Counted from the first letter of the stretch, positions 1 to 8,375 are shown. The stretch: 24,836 nucleotides of DNA from Fidelibacterota bacterium UBA7303 (GCA_002471805.1 DKQR01000147.1:1-24836), one strand, 5' to 3'. Notes: generated by a model not told the origin, from the letters alone. A program made the numbers and translations.

Positions 1-1
1 T

Positions 2-559
2 TTCCTTACTTGCGATGCATATGGTATACTTCCTCCTGTGGCGAAATTGTCTCCTCAGCAGGCAATGTATCATTTCATCAGCGGATATACCGCAAAAGTA
101 GCCGGTACTGAGCGAGGCATCACAGAGCCGGTTGCAACTTTTTCACCCTGTTTCGGAAGCCCGTTTTTAATACTTCACCCATTGAAATATGCAGAATTAC
201 TTCAGAAGAAAATGTTGCAGCATAATGTGCCTGCCTACCTAGTGAATACCGGTTGGGTGGGAGCCAGCGCAAGTTCAGGAGCAAAAAGAATTAAACTGCC
301 ATTAACCCGGGCCATCATCCACGCTATTCTAGATGGTTCAATCGAAAATAGTGATTTCGATACGGATCCTTATTTTCATGTGAAAATTCCAAAATCACTA
401 GGAAAAATAGATAGCAGTATCTTAAATCCGCTTCATGCCTGGACCAATGAGAGTGAATACCATTCAGGTGCCAGGGAACTTGTGGAAAAATTTCAGGAAA
501 ATTATAATAAATACGATCTGGGCGACCCTGAAATTCTTCAAGCAGGCCCCACGATTTAA
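2..559 (+). CDS. pckA: Phosphoenolpyruvate carboxykinase (ATP), C-terminal part, 5' truncated by window
   Basis: This enzyme converts oxaloacetate plus ATP to PEP, CO2 and ADP, the entry step of gluconeogenesis, in the cytoplasm. The frame is open from base 2, so the gene starts outside the window; the GTG at 38 is internal. What remains is about 185 residues and matches the family C-terminus: FLTCDAYG-LPPVAKLSP, then the GTERGITEP signature, TFSPCFG, and a YLVNTGW segment followed by a basic KRIKL stretch that in the family contributes to ATP binding. The end, ILQAGPTI, matches the usual ...AAGPKL-type terminus, so the 3' end is complete. hpf follows after 20 nt and is probably co-transcribed. 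The family assignment is very secure. Confidence 0.96.
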   Translation, partial: FLTCDAYGILPPVAKLSPQQAMYHFISGYTAKVAGTERGITEPVATFSPCFGSPFLILHPLKYAELLQKKMLQHNVPAYLVNTGWVGASASSGAKRIKLPLTRAIIHAILDGSIENSDFDTDPYFHVKIPKSLGKIDSSILNPLHAWTNESEYHSGARELVEKFQENYNKYDLGDPEILQAGPTI

Positions 560-579
560 CAATAAAATAAGGAGACAAA

Positions 580-870
580 ATGGTAATAGAATTCACAGCG
601 CGCCATTTTCATGCGCCGGATAATATTCGAGTCTATGCCGAAAGTGAAGTTGAAAGACTAAATAAGTTTAATCACCGAATCACCAACTGTCAGATCATCC
701 TGGAACATAGCCATAATGATTATATGGTAGAAATTAATGTCTCGATTCCAGGAAATAAATTCAATGCCAAGGCTGCCACAGATAATATGACGAAATCCAT
801 AGATCTGGCTGTAAATAAAACAGCCAATCAACTAAAGAAACATATGGAGATTATTCAGAGCCACCATTGA
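580..870 (+). CDS. hpf: Ribosome hibernation-promoting factor, short form (HPF/YfiA family)
   Basis: A 96-residue protein of the HPF/RaiA family, which binds the 30S decoding region and inactivates or dimerises ribosomes in stationary phase. It begins MVIEFTARHFHAP, continues with the family pattern of a helix rich in E and K (YAESEVERLNKF), then an ILEHSHNDYMVEINVSIPGN strand pair, then a second helix ending KKHMEII. The length fits the short form, with no long-HPF C-terminal dimerisation domain. A good Shine-Dalgarno AAGGAG lies at 569-574, 5 nt before ATG 580. It sits 20 nt behind pckA, so the two are probably one transcript. Whether it is RaiA-like or HPF-like in action cannot be told from sequence alone. 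Confidence 0.9.
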   Translation: MVIEFTARHFHAPDNIRVYAESEVERLNKFNHRITNCQIILEHSHNDYMVEINVSIPGNKFNAKAATDNMTKSIDLAVNKTANQLKKHMEIIQSHH

Positions 871-896
871 GTATTGATAAATTGGAAAAAATAATA

Positions 897-926
897 TTGC
901 TGTAAGATCAAATAAAATATTAGTAT
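897..926 (+). promoter_or_regulatory. Possible sigma-70-like promoter for the riboswitch-metH transcript
   Basis: TTGCTG at 897-902 and TAGTAT at 921-926 are separated by 18 nt and would place the transcription start just before the riboswitch aptamer at 935. The surrounding 871-930 stretch is very AT-rich. The matches are partial and such hexamers occur by chance in AT-rich DNA, so this is only a suggestion. Confidence 0.25.
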
Positions 927-934
927 ATTTACCT

Positions 935-985
935 GTCGTGATTTGTACCCTATTGCCGCGACATAAAATAATGGTGCTAAAAAGG
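935..985 (+). promoter_or_regulatory. SAM-II (SAM_alpha-type) riboswitch aptamer upstream of metH
   Basis: The segment carries the hallmarks of the SAM-II class. A P1 stem GTCGTG (935-940) pairs with CGCGAC (957-962). The conserved TGATTTG (939-945) begins in the 5' arm, and TTGC (953-956) closes the loop. An A-rich linker, TAAAATAA, follows, then the conserved tail GCTAAAAAGG (976-985). Loop bases GTACC (945-949) can pair with GGTGC (973-977), giving the H-type pseudoknot expected of this class. The class is known to bind S-adenosylmethionine and to control methionine genes. Its position just before metH-metF-metK-ahcY fits. The consensus is from memory; a covariance-model search would settle it. 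Confidence 0.9.
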
Positions 986-989
986 CCTG

Positions 990-1020
990 AAACCCTGATT
1001 AGCATCGGGGTTTTTTATTT
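990..1020 (+). terminator. Intrinsic terminator forming the expression platform of the SAM-II riboswitch
   Basis: AACCCTGAT (991-999) pairs with ATCGGGGTT (1004-1012), with one T-G pair, around a TAGC tetraloop. A990-T1013 extends the stem. The following T-run (TTTATTTT, to 1021) makes a classic rho-independent terminator. It lies 4 nt after the aptamer tail and ends exactly where metH translation starts. A SAM-bound aptamer followed by this hairpin suggests control by premature termination. The G-run of the 3' arm (1007-1010) is also the only Shine-Dalgarno-like sequence before the metH start, so the hairpin could block translation too. Confidence 0.85.
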
Positions 1021-4000
1021 TGAGTCAGTTTACAGACATATTTGAACAGCGAATTTTGATCCTGGATGGTGCCATGGGCACTATGGTTCAAACTTATCAG
1101 CTTGGGGAAACGGACTTTCGTGGCCAGCGGTTCAAAAAGCATCCTAACGATCTAAAGGGTAATAGTGAGATATTATGCATCACGCAACCGGATATAGTTA
1201 AAGAGATACACCGGGCCTATTTTGACTCTGGTGCTGATATCGTCGAAACAAACACTTTCAGCGCGAATGCTATCTCCCAGCACGATTATTGTACGGAAGA
1301 CCTGGCGTATGATATCAACCTGGAGGCGGCAAAAATTGCTAAATCGGTGGCCAGTGAGTATTCGGATAAACCACGTTTTGCGGCTGGGGCTCTGGGGCCC
1401 ACGAACCGCACTTCATCCTTAAGTCCTGAGGTAAATGATCCCGGTTTTCGAAACATCACATTTGATGATCTGAAAAATGCGTACCGAGAACAGGCCAGGG
1501 GCCTTTTGGATGGGCAAGTCGATCTCTTTCTGGTTGAAACTGTTTTTGATACCCTCAACTGTAAAGCAGCTCTGTATGCCCTTCGTGAATTATTAGAGGA
1601 ACGAGAAACAGATATTCCCATTTTTGTTTCCGGAACAATAACCGACGCAAGCGGCCGCACCCTGTCTGGCCAGACTGTAGAGGCATTTTGGTACTCAATC
1701 CGGCATGGAGGCCTGACGGCTGTCGGACTTAATTGTGCCCTGGGTGCAGAACAAATCCGACCCTGGATGGATGAACTCGCTACTGCTGCGGATACCTACA
1801 CATTTGTTTATCCAAATGCCGGTCTGCCAAATGAATTTGGGGAATATGATGAAACACCGGAATCCATGGCCGGAGTCATGAAAGAATTTGCTGAAAGCGG
1901 TCTAATCAATATGGTGGGTGGATGCTGCGGAACTACACCGGCTCACATCAAGGCCATTGCTGAGGCAGTAGCGGGGATTGAACCCAGACCGGTTCGCCGG
2001 ATTGATCCTTTTACCAGACTAAGCGGTCTTGAACCAGTCACTTTGCGTCCAGACATCAACTTTATTAATATTGGAGAACGCACCAATGTTACTGGTTCTG
2101 CAAGATTCAGGCGCTTGATCAATGAAGACAATTATGAGGCAGCGCTTACCGTGGCCCGGGAGCAGATTGAAAATGGCGCCCAGGTCATTGATGTGAACAT
2201 GGATGAAGGGTTACTGGATTCCGAAAAAGCTATGGAAACGTTCCTGCGTCTGATTGCTGCTGAACCCGATATTTCTAAGGTGCCGGTGATGATAGATTCT
2301 TCCAAGTGGACTGTGCTGGAAACGGGATTGAAAAATTTACAGGGCAAGGGCATAGTTAATTCTATTTCTTTAAAAGAGGGAGAAGAAGAATTTGTGCGCC
2401 AGGCCGGTATCATTCAGAAATATGGTGCTGCTGTCATTGTTATGGCTTTTGATGAGCAGGGTCAGGCGGCTACCTGTGAACGTAAAGTTAAGATTTGTAA
2501 AAGAGCCTATCAAATTTTGACGGAAAAAGTTGGTTTTTTGCCTGAAGATATCATTTTCGATCCCAATATTTTTGCCGTAGCTACTGGTATCAGCGAACAC
2601 AACGATTATGCAAAAGCCTATATTGAAGCAGCAAAAGCGATTAAAGAAATCTTACCGGGAGTACATATCAGCGGAGGGGTAAGCAACTTATCTTTTTCCT
2701 TCCGCGGCAATGAAAATGTGCGGCAGGCCATGCATTCGGTATTTCTTTATCATGCCAGCCGGGCTGGAATGGATATGGGTATTGTTAATGCGGGGCAACT
2801 TACTGTTTATGATGAAATTGAACCGGATCTGAAAGAACGGGTTGAAGATGTGTTATTCAATCGTCGGGCAGATTCCACGGAGCGGCTGGTAGAAATTGCA
2901 GGACAGTATCAGGGCAAGAGCAAGGCAAAGAAAAAGGATCTGTCCTGGCGCAATGTTCCTGTTGAAGAGCGGTTAAAGCATGCACTCGTAGATGGGATTG
3001 TTGAATTTGTGGATGAAGACACAGAAGAAGCCCGCCAGAAATTCGATCGGCCCATTGAAGTGATTGAAGGTCCCCTGATGGATGGTATGAATGTGGTAGG
3101 CGATCTCTTTGGTTCAGGAAAGATGTTTCTGCCTCAGGTAGTGAAATCTGCACGGGTAATGAAAAAAGCTGTAGCGCACTTATACCCTTTTATTGAAAAA
3201 GAAAAGGATGAATTGGGGCTGACTGGAAATACCAATGGTAAAATCATTCTGGCCACTGTAAAGGGTGATGTTCATGATATTGGAAAGAATATTGTTGGTG
3301 TTGTGCTGGGATGCAACGGATATGATGTGATTGATTTAGGCGTTATGGTTGCGGCGGATAAGATCCTTTCAGCAGCCCAGGATGAGAGTGCAGATATGAT
3401 AGGGCTGTCAGGCTTAATTACACCATCACTGGATGAAATGGTGCATGTTGCCTGCGAGATGGAGCGCCTGGATTTCAAAATACCATTACTCATAGGTGGT
3501 GCCACGACCAGCCGCAAGCATACTGCTGTAAAGATCGAACAAAACTATACCGGTCCCACAATTCATGTGCAGGACGCTTCCCGGGCTGTGGGCGCAGTAG
3601 GAAAACTTTTGAATAAAGAGCAGAAAGATTCTTATGTTGCTGAAACACGGAAAGAATTTGCGCAAATTCGAGAAGGGAGAGACAGTCTCAGGAATATAAA
3701 GAAACTGGAGCTGGAAACCGCCCGCAGCCGGAGACCCAAAATCGACTGGAGTATATACCAAAGATTGAAACCAAACTATACTGGTGTGCAGGTTTTTGAT
3801 GATTATCCATTGGTTGAATTGCTCGATTATATTGACTGGTCGCCATTTTTTCATGCCTGGGAATTAAAAGGTGTTTATCCGGGGATATTAAACCATGAAA
3901 AGTTAGGTGCTGAAGCGGAAAAATTATACGCGGATGGACAGAAGGTATTGAAAAATATCATATCGGAAAAATTACTCACCGCCAAGGGAGTTATTGGCAT

Positions 4001-4556
4001 CTTTCCGGCTTACTCAGAAAATGAGACGGTATTTTCGCAGAATGCTGCCTTCAATTTCCCCCGCCAATTGATTGATAAAGGTGCCGCAAAGCCCAATTTT
4101 AGCCTGGCAGATTTTATTGCCCCAGAAGATGATTATCTGGGGATGTTTGCCGTAACCACCGGCCATGGACTCGAAAGAATTGTTCGGGATTTTGAAGAAC
4201 AAAATGATGATTATAATGCGATCATGGCCAAGGTCATCTCCGATCGGCTGGCGGAGGCATTTGCAGAAAAAATGCATGAAAGGATCCGTAAAGAATTCTG
4301 GGGATATGCCGCGGATGAAAATTTAATCAATGAAATATTGATCAAGGAAAAATATCAGGGAATCCGCCCGGCGCCGGGTTACCCTGCCTGCCCAAACCAC
4401 CGGGAAAAGGATAAAATATGGAAATTGTTGGATGTGGAGGAAAACACGGGTATACACCTTACCGAAACCAGAGCAATGTACCCCGGGTCTTCCGTTTGCG
4501 GGTGGTACTTTTCACATCCAAGGTCACAATATTTTTCAGTGAAGCGCGCCGAGTGA
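1020..4556 (+). CDS. metH: Cobalamin-dependent methionine synthase
   Basis: Transfers the methyl group of 5-methyl-THF to homocysteine through methylcobalamin, making methionine and THF in the cytosol. At 1178 residues it is full length (E. coli MetH about 1227). Domains in order: homocysteine-binding barrel (1 to about 320) with zinc cysteines C239, C302 and C303 (GGCCGT); pterin-binding barrel beginning NFINIGERTNVTGS near 346; cap region; B12-binding domain with DVHDIGKN at 750-757, H752 being the lower cobalt ligand; and a SAM-binding reactivation domain with RPAPGYP (R1116 on) and a C-terminal YPGSSVCGWYFSHP. Retention of the reactivation domain implies SAM-dependent repair. The start is TTG at 1020: an in-frame TGA at 996 excludes a longer protein, and the first ATG (codon 17) lies inside conserved GAMGTM. 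It sits under the SAM-II switch. Confidence 0.97.
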   Translation: MSQFTDIFEQRILILDGAMGTMVQTYQLGETDFRGQRFKKHPNDLKGNSEILCITQPDIVKEIHRAYFDSGADIVETNTFSANAISQHDYCTEDLAYDINLEAAKIAKSVASEYSDKPRFAAGALGPTNRTSSLSPEVNDPGFRNITFDDLKNAYREQARGLLDGQVDLFLVETVFDTLNCKAALYALRELLEERETDIPIFVSGTITDASGRTLSGQTVEAFWYSIRHGGLTAVGLNCALGAEQIRPWMDELATAADTYTFVYPNAGLPNEFGEYDETPESMAGVMKEFAESGLINMVGGCCGTTPAHIKAIAEAVAGIEPRPVRRIDPFTRLSGLEPVTLRPDINFINIGERTNVTGSARFRRLINEDNYEAALTVAREQIENGAQVIDVNMDEGLLDSEKAMETFLRLIAAEPDISKVPVMIDSSKWTVLETGLKNLQGKGIVNSISLKEGEEEFVRQAGIIQKYGAAVIVMAFDEQGQAATCERKVKICKRAYQILTEKVGFLPEDIIFDPNIFAVATGISEHNDYAKAYIEAAKAIKEILPGVHISGGVSNLSFSFRGNENVRQAMHSVFLYHASRAGMDMGIVNAGQLTVYDEIEPDLKERVEDVLFNRRADSTERLVEIAGQYQGKSKAKKKDLSWRNVPVEERLKHALVDGIVEFVDEDTEEARQKFDRPIEVIEGPLMDGMNVVGDLFGSGKMFLPQVVKSARVMKKAVAHLYPFIEKEKDELGLTGNTNGKIILATVKGDVHDIGKNIVGVVLGCNGYDVIDLGVMVAADKILSAAQDESADMIGLSGLITPSLDEMVHVACEMERLDFKIPLLIGGATTSRKHTAVKIEQNYTGPTIHVQDASRAVGAVGKLLNKEQKDSYVAETRKEFAQIREGRDSLRNIKKLELETARSRRPKIDWSIYQRLKPNYTGVQVFDDYPLVELLDYIDWSPFFHAWELKGVYPGILNHEKLGAEAEKLYADGQKVLKNIISEKLLTAKGVIGIFPAYSENETVFSQNAAFNFPRQLIDKGAAKPNFSLADFIAPEDDYLGMFAVTTGHGLERIVRDFEEQNDDYNAIMAKVISDRLAEAFAEKMHERIRKEFWGYAADENLINEILIKEKYQGIRPAPGYPACPNHREKDKIWKLLDVEENTGIHLTETRAMYPGSSVCGWYFSHPRSQYFSVKRAE

Positions 4557-4623
4557 TAAACCCCTGATTTTATTAATAGAAGATTAACAATATTGAATAT
4601 GCATAATAAAAAGGAAAGAATGT

Positions 4624-5571
4624 ATGCGAATCAGAGATAAAATAAAGCGCCCACGCCGGCCTGTGGTTGCTTATGAAATTCTGCCGCCCCGTGAAAAAGA
4701 CGGAACTTTGAATTCATATGCCGAAACAATCAGTTCCCTGCTTTCACAAACCCACATTGATGCCATCAATATTCCGGAAGTACGAGATGAAGAAAGACAA
4801 GGAGATAAGCCAGTTAAAAGCCTGACCCGTGCCGAACCGCGGGAATTTGGACAATTGTTGCAAGACATTGTTGGTGTGGAGGCTATTGTAAACCGGGTGG
4901 TTGTGCACCAGGAATTGGATGAAGAAATGCTCTGGGTAAAGGAAACAAATCAAAAATATGAAATTGAGAATTTGATCGTGGTCGGTGGTGAATCACACAA
5001 AGTAGATTACCCGGGTCCCAGTGTTAATGAGGCTTTAAAAGTAATAACCAGAGAGTACAACTTCAACGATGGTGATATCTTTTGCGGCGGGATATCTATC
5101 CCCAGACGGAAAGAAGAATCGAAAAACCTGATTAATAAAAGTGATCATGGGGCTGAATTCTTTACCACCCAAGTACTCTATGATGCCTCCAAGATCACGA
5201 AAATGATCAGCCATTACCAGAGACGCTGTGAGGAACTCAATACATTTCCCCGGAGGGTGCTACTCAGTTTTGCCCCTGTTTCATCGCAAAAGAATATTGA
5301 TTTTTTAAAATGGCTGGGTGTTGATATCCCTGCAGATACAGAAAAATATTTGAATGGCCGGCCCGGTGCCATGATTGACCGCTCACTAGATGTAGCCATT
5401 GAAATATTGAATGATACGCTGGATCATATCATCAAAAATAAATTGACCGTACCCATCGGGTTGAATGTAGAGCATATTATGAGCTATAATTTCCAGTCTT
5501 CTGTGGAAATGTTGCAGGAGCTGGCCCGCATATACCGTGAATTTTGTATAAAAGCTGATTTTTATATTTAA
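4624..5571 (+). CDS. metF: Methylenetetrahydrofolate reductase-like protein, divergent (noncanonical MetF)
   Basis: Probably reduces 5,10-methylene-THF to 5-methyl-THF, the MetH substrate. The 315-residue protein has a MetF-type barrel outline: AYEILPPRE near the N-terminus with E18 where MetF has its catalytic Glu, and GAEFFTTQVLYD with Q183 in the folate-binding position. The canonical ALRGD segment, whose Asp tunes the flavin in E. coli MetF, is replaced by VVGGES (119-124). Segments such as LLSFAPV and the C-terminal GLNVEHIMSYN resemble, from memory, the unusual mycobacterial MTHFR family better than E. coli MetF. The SD AAGGAA (4611-4616) supports ATG 4624. It lies 67 nt after metH with no terminator between. 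The pathway role is strongly supported by context, while cofactor use is uncertain. Confidence 0.82.
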   Translation: MRIRDKIKRPRRPVVAYEILPPREKDGTLNSYAETISSLLSQTHIDAINIPEVRDEERQGDKPVKSLTRAEPREFGQLLQDIVGVEAIVNRVVVHQELDEEMLWVKETNQKYEIENLIVVGGESHKVDYPGPSVNEALKVITREYNFNDGDIFCGGISIPRRKEESKNLINKSDHGAEFFTTQVLYDASKITKMISHYQRRCEELNTFPRRVLLSFAPVSSQKNIDFLKWLGVDIPADTEKYLNGRPGAMIDRSLDVAIEILNDTLDHIIKNKLTVPIGLNVEHIMSYNFQSSVEMLQELARIYREFCIKADFYI

Positions 5572-5657
5572 ACTGTCTTTTTATTTTTATTACCTTTGCG
5601 CCGGTTTTTTCTTAAGTAAATCGACTTTTGATCAAACCAATAATATAGGAGAAAATT

Positions 5658-6833
5658 ATGTCCAAGTTCTTGTTTACTTCTGAATCTGTTACTGAGGGAC
5701 ATCCGGATAAGGCCTGTGATGCTATTTCCGATGCTGTACTGGATGAATTTTTGTCCCAGGATAATGAAGCCCATGTTGCCTGTGAGACCCTGGCAACTGC
5801 AGGGCTGGTTGTTGTATCCGGTGAGGTGCGATCAACGGGAACGGTTGATGTAGAGAATCTGGTCAACAAAACACTGGCTGAGATCGGCTATAACAATGAG
5901 AATAGCGGTGTGGGTGAAGATGGCCTGAAGATCATATCTAAACTGGATGAACAAAGTCCGGAAATTGCCCAGGGGGTTGATTCCGGGGATGTTTCAGAAC
6001 AAGGTGCCGGCGACCAGGGAATGATGTTTGGTTTTGCCTGTCAGGAAACGCCTGAACTTATGCCCCTGCCCATCCAAATCGCCCAAAGATTGACCGAGCG
6101 TCTGTCCATTTTACGAAAGGACGGCACTTTGCCCTGGCTTCGTCCAGATGGGAAATCTCAGGTTTCCGTTGAATATAATAATCATACCCCAGTGGCCGTA
6201 AAAAAGGTAGTAATAGCTACACAGCATGATGATCTGCTGGCTGAATATGCCACTGAAGAAAAAGAGCTGGGTTTTGTTAAGAAAGAAGTTATTGAACACA
6301 TTACCAGGCCTGTTCTGGACTCCTATGGTGTTCCCTATGAAAATGATTTTATTGTGAATGGCACTGGCAGATTTGTATATGGTGGCCCTGCGGCAGATAC
6401 GGGTTTAACCGGCCGCAAAATCATTGTAGATACATACGGAGGCTATGCGCCACACGGGGGTGGTGCTTTTTCCGGAAAAGATCCCTCCAAAGTAGACCGC
6501 AGTGCCACCTACATGGCCCGCTACATTGCGAAAAATATTGTTTCAGCAGACCTGGCGGAACGGTGTGAAGTACAATTATCCTACAGCATAGGTGTCCCTG
6601 AGCCCACTTCCTTCTATGTGAAATCCTTTGGAACAGGGAAACACGATGATGAAAAATTAACCAAAATTGCACGGGATGTGTTCCCTATGCGTCCAGGCGA
6701 GATTGTGGCTCATTTGGATTTGAAAAAACCCAGGTATAGACAAACGGCTGCCTATGGGCACTTTGGTCGAGAGTTGGAACAATTTACCTGGGAAAAAACA
6801 GACCTGGCCGATTCATTACGGTCAAAACTCTAA
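5658..6833 (+). CDS. metK: S-adenosylmethionine synthase (methionine adenosyltransferase)
   Basis: Makes SAM from methionine and ATP in the cytoplasm, releasing phosphate and pyrophosphate. The 391-residue length is normal. It begins with FTSESVTEGHPDK, containing ATP-site H15 and D17. It carries GAGDQGMMFGFA (SAM synthase signature 1 region), GGGAFSGKDPSKVDRS (signature 2, the glycine-rich loop) and the conserved closing DLADSLR. AGGAG at 5647-5651 sits 6 nt before ATG 5658. The 86-nt gap from metF contains no convincing hairpin or riboswitch, so it is most likely part of the metH operon, although a separate promoter in the AT-rich gap is possible. It produces the ligand of the riboswitch that precedes metH. 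Confidence 0.98.
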   Translation: MSKFLFTSESVTEGHPDKACDAISDAVLDEFLSQDNEAHVACETLATAGLVVVSGEVRSTGTVDVENLVNKTLAEIGYNNENSGVGEDGLKIISKLDEQSPEIAQGVDSGDVSEQGAGDQGMMFGFACQETPELMPLPIQIAQRLTERLSILRKDGTLPWLRPDGKSQVSVEYNNHTPVAVKKVVIATQHDDLLAEYATEEKELGFVKKEVIEHITRPVLDSYGVPYENDFIVNGTGRFVYGGPAADTGLTGRKIIVDTYGGYAPHGGGAFSGKDPSKVDRSATYMARYIAKNIVSADLAERCEVQLSYSIGVPEPTSFYVKSFGTGKHDDEKLTKIARDVFPMRPGEIVAHLDLKKPRYRQTAAYGHFGRELEQFTWEKTDLADSLRSKL

Positions 6834-6838
6834 GGGGG
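6832..6838 (+). promoter_or_regulatory. Shine-Dalgarno site fixing the ahcY start
   Basis: AAGGGGG overlaps the metK stop codon (TAA 6831-6833) and lies 5 nt before ATG 6844. It selects this start over an in-frame ATG at 6754 that would lie 80 nt inside metK and add 30 residues unrelated to the family. Confidence 0.8.
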
Positions 6839-6843
6839 ATATT

Positions 6844-8286
6844 ATGGCTGACGTAGCAATACAACCGATCGTAGAATCAGTACCTTTCAAGATCAAAGAT
6901 ATTGGTCTTGCTGATGCAGGCAGAAAAGCAATTGATATTGCGGAAAAAGAGATGCCGGGACTCATGGCCACCCGCGAAAAATATGGACCGCAAAAACCAC
7001 TGTCCGGGAAAAAAGTTACCGGATCCCTGCACATGACTGTGGAAACTGCAGTTCTTATTGAAACACTTGCGGAATTAGGAGCAGATATACGCTGGGCCAG
7101 TTGTAATATTTTTTCAACCCAGGATCATGCTGCAGCAGTTATTGCCGAAACCGGTGTACCTGTTTTTGCCTGGAAGGGTGAGACCCTGGAGGAATACTGG
7201 TGGTGTACACTGCAGGCCCTTACCTACCCCGATGGTACAGGTCCTGATCTGATTGTGGATGATGGCGGTGATGCCACTCTGCTGATTCACAAAGGCTATG
7301 AACTGGAAGAATATTTTGCAAAGCATGGTGCCGTACCGGAAATAACCACCACAGTAGATGAAGAGCGGATTATCGAAGAATTGCTCCGTGATGTATTGAA
7401 TAAGGATCCAAATCACTGGCATCAAGTGGTAAAGAATATTATTGGTGTCTCAGAAGAAACGACTACAGGTGTCCATCGTTTAATGCAGATGGAAAAAGAA
7501 GGTCATCTGCTGTTTCCCGCTTATAACGTCAATGATTCGGTAACCAAGTCCAAGTTCGATAATATTTACGGCTGCCGTGAATCCCTGGCAGATGGCCTTA
7601 AACGTGCCCTGGATGTGATGGTTGCCGGAAAAACCGTTGTTATCTGCGGCTACGGTGATGTAGGCCGCGGTTGTGCACAATCCATGCGCGGGTATGGTGC
7701 TCGAGTCATCGTGACGGAAATTGATCCCATTTGTGCCCTGCAGGCAGCGATGGAAGGATTTGAAGTTACCACTGTGGAAGATGCACTTTCCGAAGGGCAT
7801 ATTTTTGTAACGACCACCGGCAATAAAGATGTGATAACCAAAAATCATATGCAAGGCATGAGAGACCAGGCCATTGTATGCAACATCGGGCATTTTGATA
7901 ATGAAATCCAGATCAATCCCATCAATCAGGATCCCAATATTGATAAAGAAGTAATCAAGCCGCAGGTTGACCGGTATACTTTCTCGGACGGCCATCAAAT
8001 TTTTATACTGGCTGAAGGCAGGCTGGTAAATCTTGGCTGTGCGACGGGTCATCCGAGCTTTGTCATGTCGAATTCATTTACCAATCAGGTTCTGGCGCAA
8101 ATTGCGCTGGCAACGGGTGCTCCAGAAATCGGTGTTTATGTATTGCCGAAGGAATTGGATGAAGAAGTGGCACGACTTCATTTGAACCATTTAGGAGTCA
8201 AACTGACCAAGCTTACAGATGAGCAGGCGGACTATATTGGGGTTCCTAAAGATGGGCCATACAAACCAGATCATTATCGATATTGA
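6844..8286 (+). CDS. ahcY: Adenosylhomocysteinase (S-adenosylhomocysteine hydrolase)
   Basis: Hydrolyses S-adenosylhomocysteine, the inhibitory product of SAM-dependent methylation, to adenosine and homocysteine with bound NAD+. This returns homocysteine to MetH. The 480-residue length matches the longer bacterial form, which has an insertion relative to the roughly 432-residue animal enzyme. Visible motifs are the substrate region SCNIFSTQDHAAA, the DDGGDAT loop, the NAD Rossmann motif CGYGDVGRG with G269, G271 and G274, the HPSFVMSNSF segment and the canonical C-terminal KPDHYRY. It begins 10 nt after the metK stop, so the two are tightly co-translated. It is the last gene of the methyl-cycle operon, and a terminator follows 25 nt later. 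Confidence 0.98.
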   Translation: MADVAIQPIVESVPFKIKDIGLADAGRKAIDIAEKEMPGLMATREKYGPQKPLSGKKVTGSLHMTVETAVLIETLAELGADIRWASCNIFSTQDHAAAVIAETGVPVFAWKGETLEEYWWCTLQALTYPDGTGPDLIVDDGGDATLLIHKGYELEEYFAKHGAVPEITTTVDEERIIEELLRDVLNKDPNHWHQVVKNIIGVSEETTTGVHRLMQMEKEGHLLFPAYNVNDSVTKSKFDNIYGCRESLADGLKRALDVMVAGKTVVICGYGDVGRGCAQSMRGYGARVIVTEIDPICALQAAMEGFEVTTVEDALSEGHIFVTTTGNKDVITKNHMQGMRDQAIVCNIGHFDNEIQINPINQDPNIDKEVIKPQVDRYTFSDGHQIFILAEGRLVNLGCATGHPSFVMSNSFTNQVLAQIALATGAPEIGVYVLPKELDEEVARLHLNHLGVKLTKLTDEQADYIGVPKDGPYKPDHYRY

Positions 8287-8310
8287 TCTAAACCCAATAA
8301 TATCAATAAC

Positions 8311-8340
8311 AAGCCCCGCAATAATTTGTGGGGTTTTTTC
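8311..8340 (+). terminator. Intrinsic terminator of the metH-metF-metK-ahcY operon
   Basis: CCCCGCA (8314-8320) pairs with TGTGGGG (8327-8333) around ATAATT, with one G-T pair, followed by TTTTTTCTTTT. It lies 25 nt after the ahcY stop and closes the transcription unit. Confidence 0.9.
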
Positions 8341-8375
8341 TTTTGGCAAGTCTCATAATAATTCTCCAAATTTGA

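Noticed and set aside
5572..5657. Possible second riboswitch before metK
   Set aside because: The gap is AT-rich with a small weak hairpin (AAGT/ACTT) but lacks the conserved elements of any SAM or SAH riboswitch class I know.
6754..6843. Longer start for ahcY at ATG 6754
   Set aside because: It would lie inside metK in another frame, adds residues not seen in the family, and a strong SD (6832-6838) fits ATG 6844.
7480..8052. 190-codon minus-strand open frame
   Set aside because: It lies entirely antisense to ahcY, has no SD or recognisable domain, and is a mirror of the conserved ahcY codon pattern.
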